Below are positions 7,250-10,194 of a stretch of DNA of 10,194 nt, one piece after another. The notes beneath the pieces are model-generated. The model searched no databases, was not told the origin of the DNA, and was given only the letters and a program-made list of their open reading frames with translations. The stretch is taken from assembly GCA_016793305.1 (NCBI GenBank), contig JAEUHU010000183.1, positions 1 through 10,194 on the forward strand. The letters are read 5' to 3'. Numbering within the stretch: the first letter of the stretch is position 1; each line of letters begins with the position of its first letter. The stretch is from Planctomycetota bacterium. GTDB taxonomy: Bacteria > Planctomycetota > UBA1135 > UBA2386. The position numbers and the translations under genes were made by a program.

Positions 7250-7258
7250 CCGGCGGCC

Positions 7259-9238
7259 ATGACCGCCGCCAAGGACCTCTCTCTCGTCGCCAACACGATC
7301 CGCGGGCTCGCCATCGACGCCGTGCAGAAGGCCGACTCCGGCCACCCGGGCATGCCGATGGGCATGGCCGAGGTCGCCAGCGTGCTGTGGACCGAGTTCC
7401 TGCGCTGGAGCCCGCAGGAACCCGACTGGGCCGGTCGCGACCGCTTCGTCCTGTCCGGTGGCCACGGCTCGATGCTGCTCTACTCGCTGCTGCACCTCGC
7501 CGGCTTCCCGGTCTCGCTCGACGACCTGAAGAAGTTCCGCCAGCTGCACAGCAAGACCCCGGGCCACCCCGAGTACGGCGAGACGGTCGGCGTCGAGACC
7601 ACCACCGGCCCGCTTGGCCAGGGCTTCGCCAACGCGGTCGGCTTCGCGATCGGCGCGCAGATGGAAGCGGCCCGCTTCCAGAACCCGCAGCTGCTGACGC
7701 GGGTCTACGTGACCGCCGGCGACGGCGACCTGATGGAGGGCATCAGCTACGAAGCGGCGACGCTCGCCGGCCACCTGCAGCTCGGCAACCTCGTCTGCCT
7801 GTGGGACGACAACGGCATCACGATCGAAGGCCACACCGACCTCGCCACCAGCGAGGACATCGGCAAGCGCTTCGAGGCGCAGGGCTGGTCGGTCCAGCAC
7901 GTCGACGGCCACGACGTCGAGCAGGTGCGCAAGGCCCTGGCCTGCGCGTCGGCGGCGCCCACCACCGGCAAGCCGCAGCTGATCTGCTGCAAGACGACGA
8001 TCGGCAAGGGCAGTCCGAACAAGGCGAACACCCACGAAGTGCACGGCGCCCCGCTCGGCAAGGACGAGGTCGCCGCGACCAAGAAGGGCCTCGGCATGCC
8101 GGCCGACGACTTCTTCGTGGCCCCCGAGGCGAAGGCCGTGTTCGCCGCCGCGGCCGCGCGCAACGAACAGCTGCGCCAGCAGTGGCACGCCGGCCTTACG
8201 GCCTGGGAGCAGAAGAACGGCGACCTCGCCAAGGCCTGGCGCAGCTTCCGCAGCCGCGCCGTGCCGAAGGACCTGCTCGAGCAGCTGGTCGCCGCCGCCG
8301 GTGCCGAGCCCGCGGCGACGCGCGCGCTGTCGGGCAACGTGCTGAACAAGGCCGCCGAGCTGGTGCCGGGGTTCGTCTCCGGCAGCGCCGACCTCGACCC
8401 GTCGACCAAGACGCGCATCAAGAAGAGCGGCTCGTTCACCGCCAAGGACCGCACCGGCCGCACGCTGCACTACGGCATCCGCGAGCACGGCATGGGCGCC
8501 ATCCTGAACGGCCTCACGCTGCACAGCGCCTTCCTGCCGGCGGGCAGCACGTTCCTGGTGTTCGCCGACTACATGCGCACGCCGATCCGGCTGGCGTCGC
8601 TGATGAAGATCCCGACCACGTTCGTGTTCACGCACGACAGCCTGATGGTCGGCGAGGACGGCCCGACCCACCAGCCGGTCGAGCACCTGGCGACCTTGCG
8701 CGTGATCCCGAACGTGCACGTGTTCCGCCCCGCCGACGGTGCCGAGACGGCGGCGGCGTGGACGCACGCGCTGTCGCGCCGCGACGGCCCGGTGGTGCTG
8801 GCGTTGACGCGCCAGAACCTGAACAAGCTGCCGCACGCGGCCGGCTGGAGCCCGCGCGAAGCGCTGCGTGGCGGCTACGTGCTGGTCGACACGCCCGGTG
8901 CGAAGGCGACCATCGTCGCCACCGGTGCCGAGGTGTCGCTCGCGGTCGAAGCGGCGACGCTGCTCGGCTCGCAGGGTGTGCCGACGCGCGTGGTGTCGAT
9001 GCCGTGCGTCGAACTGTTCCTGCAGCAGGACGCCGGCTACCGCGGAACGGTGCTCGGCAAGGCCGCGGTGTTCGCCGTGGAGATGGGCCGCCCCGAGCTG
9101 TGGTGCCAGTTCACCGGCCGCCTCGACCGCTGCATCGGCCAGACCACGTTCGGCGCGTCTGCGCCGGCGAAGCACGTCGCCGAGCACTTCGGCTTCACCG
9201 CCGCGAAGGTCGCGGAGCGCGTCAAGCAGGCGCTGTGA
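7259..9238 (+). CDS. tkt: Transketolase
   Basis: Transketolase moves two-carbon ketol units between sugar phosphates in the pentose phosphate and Calvin cycles, using thiamine diphosphate and a divalent metal. The 659 residues match the usual size (E. coli TktA 663). Substrate and cofactor residues are in place: H29 in SGHPGMPMG, H69 in SGGHGSM, the ThDP/metal motif GDGDLMEG (154-161) ending at N185 in WDDNGITIEG, the catalytic glutamate E409 in GIREHGM, and H471 in DGPTHQPVEHL. The three domains (N-terminal PP, pyrimidine, C-terminal) are all present. DXS is ruled out by the overall motif order and the THQP segment. ATG 7259 gives the expected N terminus, without a Shine-Dalgarno sequence. 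It follows fdx after 71 bases and may be co-transcribed. Its stop lies very close to the convergent kinase gene. Confidence 0.97.
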   Translation: MTAAKDLSLVANTIRGLAIDAVQKADSGHPGMPMGMAEVASVLWTEFLRWSPQEPDWAGRDRFVLSGGHGSMLLYSLLHLAGFPVSLDDLKKFRQLHSKTPGHPEYGETVGVETTTGPLGQGFANAVGFAIGAQMEAARFQNPQLLTRVYVTAGDGDLMEGISYEAATLAGHLQLGNLVCLWDDNGITIEGHTDLATSEDIGKRFEAQGWSVQHVDGHDVEQVRKALACASAAPTTGKPQLICCKTTIGKGSPNKANTHEVHGAPLGKDEVAATKKGLGMPADDFFVAPEAKAVFAAAAARNEQLRQQWHAGLTAWEQKNGDLAKAWRSFRSRAVPKDLLEQLVAAAGAEPAATRALSGNVLNKAAELVPGFVSGSADLDPSTKTRIKKSGSFTAKDRTGRTLHYGIREHGMGAILNGLTLHSAFLPAGSTFLVFADYMRTPIRLASLMKIPTTFVFTHDSLMVGEDGPTHQPVEHLATLRVIPNVHVFRPADGAETAAAWTHALSRRDGPVVLALTRQNLNKLPHAAGWSPREALRGGYVLVDTPGAKATIVATGAEVSLAVEAATLLGSQGVPTRVVSMPCVELFLQQDAGYRGTVLGKAAVFAVEMGRPELWCQFTGRLDRCIGQTTFGASAPAKHVAEHFGFTAAKVAERVKQAL

Positions 9239-10194
9239 GGGACGCCGCGGCCGGCGGCACGCCCGTCACGGCGTGCTCGCCCCGTTCGCCCAACGATCGC
9301 AGGTGGCGATCAGCTGCTGGCGGTCGATCGGCTTGCTGAGGGTCGCTGCAGCCGACCCGCAGGCAACGTTCGCGGTCGTCGGTCATGGCGTTCGCCGTCA
9401 GCGCCACGACCGGCAGCGCAGCCCCGCGCTCGCGCAGCAGCTCCGTGGCCCGGTAGCCGTCGAGCTCCGGCATCTGCATGTCCATCAGCACGAGGTCGAA
9501 CGGATTCGCCGCCGCGGCGAGCGCGTCCAGCGCCTGACGACCGTCGCCGACCACGACCACGTCGGCCCCTTCACGGCCGAGGATCCACTGCACGAGCCGC
9601 TGGTTGTCTGGGCCGTCCTCCGCCAGCAGGATGCGCCGGCCGCGCAGTCGCCCGGTGGCCGGCGTCGGCACCGCGGCCCGCGGTGCACGTGGCCCCGCTT
9701 CGGGGCGCCACAGTTCGCTCGCCCCGGCGACCGCGGGCAGCCACAGCGTGAACGTGCTGCCGCGGCCCGGCTCGCTCTGCACGTCGATGTCGCCGCCGAG
9801 CATCACCGCGAGCTTCCGGCTCAGGGCCAGTCCGAGCCCCGTGCCGAGGCTGCGGCGCGCCACGTCCTCGTCGACCTGGGCGAACTCGGCGAACAGGCGC
9901 CCCACCTGCTCGCGCGACATGCCGATGCCCTGGTCGACCACCGCGAAGGTCATGCGTCCGGCCTCCGGAACGAAGCCGACGACGATGCGCACCAGACCGC
10001 ACTCGGTGAACTTCACCGCGTTGCCGACCAGGTTGACGAGGATCTGGCGCAGACGCAGCGCCTCCGTCGGGATCGACCGGGGCACGCTGGTCGCGAACGC
10101 GACGTCGAGCTGCAGGCCCTTGGCCCGCGCCCGGACCCGCATCAGCGACGCGACGTCCTCGACGACCACGACCGGGTCGGTCGGCGCCAGCGCC
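9222..10194 (-). CDS. Hybrid sensor histidine kinase, 3' part; receiver domain frameshifted
   Basis: The frame is open to the right edge, so the sensor region and the phosphoacceptor-His domain lie outside the window. Visible from the N side: the HATPase_c domain with N-box LVNLVGNAVKF, G1 motif VVDQGIGMS, F-box LFAEFAQVDE and G2 motif SLGTGLGLALS; a Pro/Arg/Ala-rich linker; then a receiver domain with the acidic pair in LLAEDGPDN, phosphoacceptor Asp in VLMDMQMPELDG (codon 9480-9482) and Thr in VVALTAN. The usual ending 'GC.DYL.KP' is broken after GCSD. In this frame translation runs on through unrelated residues to TGA 9222-9224, overlapping the transketolase 3' end by 17 bases. The alternative frame restores LSKPIDRQQLIATCDRWA and stops at 9266-9268. 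It may be a real lesion or a sequencing error. The signal sensed is unknown. Confidence 0.85.
   Translation of the reverse strand, partial: ALAPTDPVVVVEDVASLMRVRARAKGLQLDVAFATSVPRSIPTEALRLRQILVNLVGNAVKFTECGLVRIVVGFVPEAGRMTFAVVDQGIGMSREQVGRLFAEFAQVDEDVARRSLGTGLGLALSRKLAVMLGGDIDVQSEPGRGSTFTLWLPAVAGASELWRPEAGPRAPRAAVPTPATGRLRGRRILLAEDGPDNQRLVQWILGREGADVVVVGDGRQALDALAAAANPFDLVLMDMQMPELDGYRATELLRERGAALPVVALTANAMTDDRERCLRVGCSDPQQADRPPAADRHLRSLGERGEHAVTGVPPAAASLTAPA
9257..9276. terminator. Candidate bidirectional hairpin between convergent transketolase and kinase
   Basis: GCACGCC (9257-9263) and GGCGTGC (9270-9276) form a perfect 7-bp stem around a 6-base loop, CGTCAC. A smaller GC stem, GCCGC/GCGGC, lies at 9244-9258. 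The hairpin sits 18 bases after the transketolase stop, and its loop contains the restored stop codon of the kinase. No T-run follows on either strand, so it is not a textbook intrinsic terminator, but its position between convergent genes suits that role. Confidence 0.45.
9338..9344 (-). other. Apparent frameshift site in the kinase receiver domain
   Basis: On the minus strand the sequence reads GAC-C-CTC-AGC-AAG-CCG. The GAC ends ...GCSD, and the CTC opens LSKPIDRQQLIATC in another frame. One orphan C remains between them. The conserved receiver signature expects a Tyr codon here (GCSDYLSKP), so loss of two bases from a TAC codon explains the data best. The downstream frame then ends cleanly at TGA 9266-9268. 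Confidence 0.8.

Noticed and set aside
7097..9187. 696-codon minus-strand open frame opposite transketolase
   Set aside because: Same GC-driven artefact; transketolase on the + strand is complete with catalytic residues.
9241..9265. Small GC-rich repeats after transketolase as an attachment site or mobile-element end
   Set aside because: No integrase, transposase, tRNA or target duplication is present nearby; the repeats fit gene-end hairpins.

Overview
This window comes from a bacterial chromosome of very high GC content (around 70% judged by eye). Codons end mostly in G or C, several genes start with GTG, and genes are packed with 4-base stop/start overlaps. The Rrf2-regulator/IscS/IscU/IscA/HscB/HscA/Fdx gene order is the classic ISC iron-sulfur cluster layout, best known from Pseudomonadota but also found in other high-GC lineages. 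Most starts lack a clear Shine-Dalgarno sequence. Nothing here fixes the phylum; a Gram-negative lineage such as Planctomycetota, Myxococcota or a deep Pseudomonadota relative is only an inference.

Layout: (1) The 3' part of a bicupin gene on the + strand, open at the left edge, with some resemblance to 5-deoxy-glucuronate isomerase (IolB). (2) Convergent to it, a minus-strand ygfZ-type folate-binding protein, a family known to support Fe-S enzymes. (3) A 143-base divergent spacer with a candidate promoter and an inverted repeat. (4) A seven-gene ISC operon on the + strand (about 1789-7187): Rrf2 regulator, iscS, iscU, iscA, hscB, hscA, fdx. (5) A transketolase gene on the same strand after a 71-base spacer. 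(6) At the right edge, convergent, the 3' part of a hybrid sensor histidine kinase whose receiver domain carries an apparent frameshift.

How they work together: IscS takes sulfur from cysteine using PLP and a catalytic Cys328. IscU is the scaffold on which [2Fe-2S] clusters are built, with Fdx supplying electrons. HscB (J-protein) and HscA (Hsp70) act on the LPPVK motif of IscU to release the cluster, and IscA acts as a carrier. The first gene probably senses Fe-S status and controls the operon. YgfZ, divergent from the operon, fits as an Fe-S maintenance factor. All catalytic and ligand residues I checked in the ISC proteins are present, so the operon looks functional.

I do not see a new defence, mobile or biosynthetic system. 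The points most worth a second look are the kinase frameshift, the Rrf2 regulator with a widened cysteine spacing and SUF-regulator-like N terminus in front of an ISC operon, the iscS-iscU spacer that is nearly free of G runs and lacks a Shine-Dalgarno sequence, and the inverted repeats at gene borders. No stretch longer than 300 bases is without a gene, and I see no tRNA, rRNA, CRISPR array or insertion sequence.
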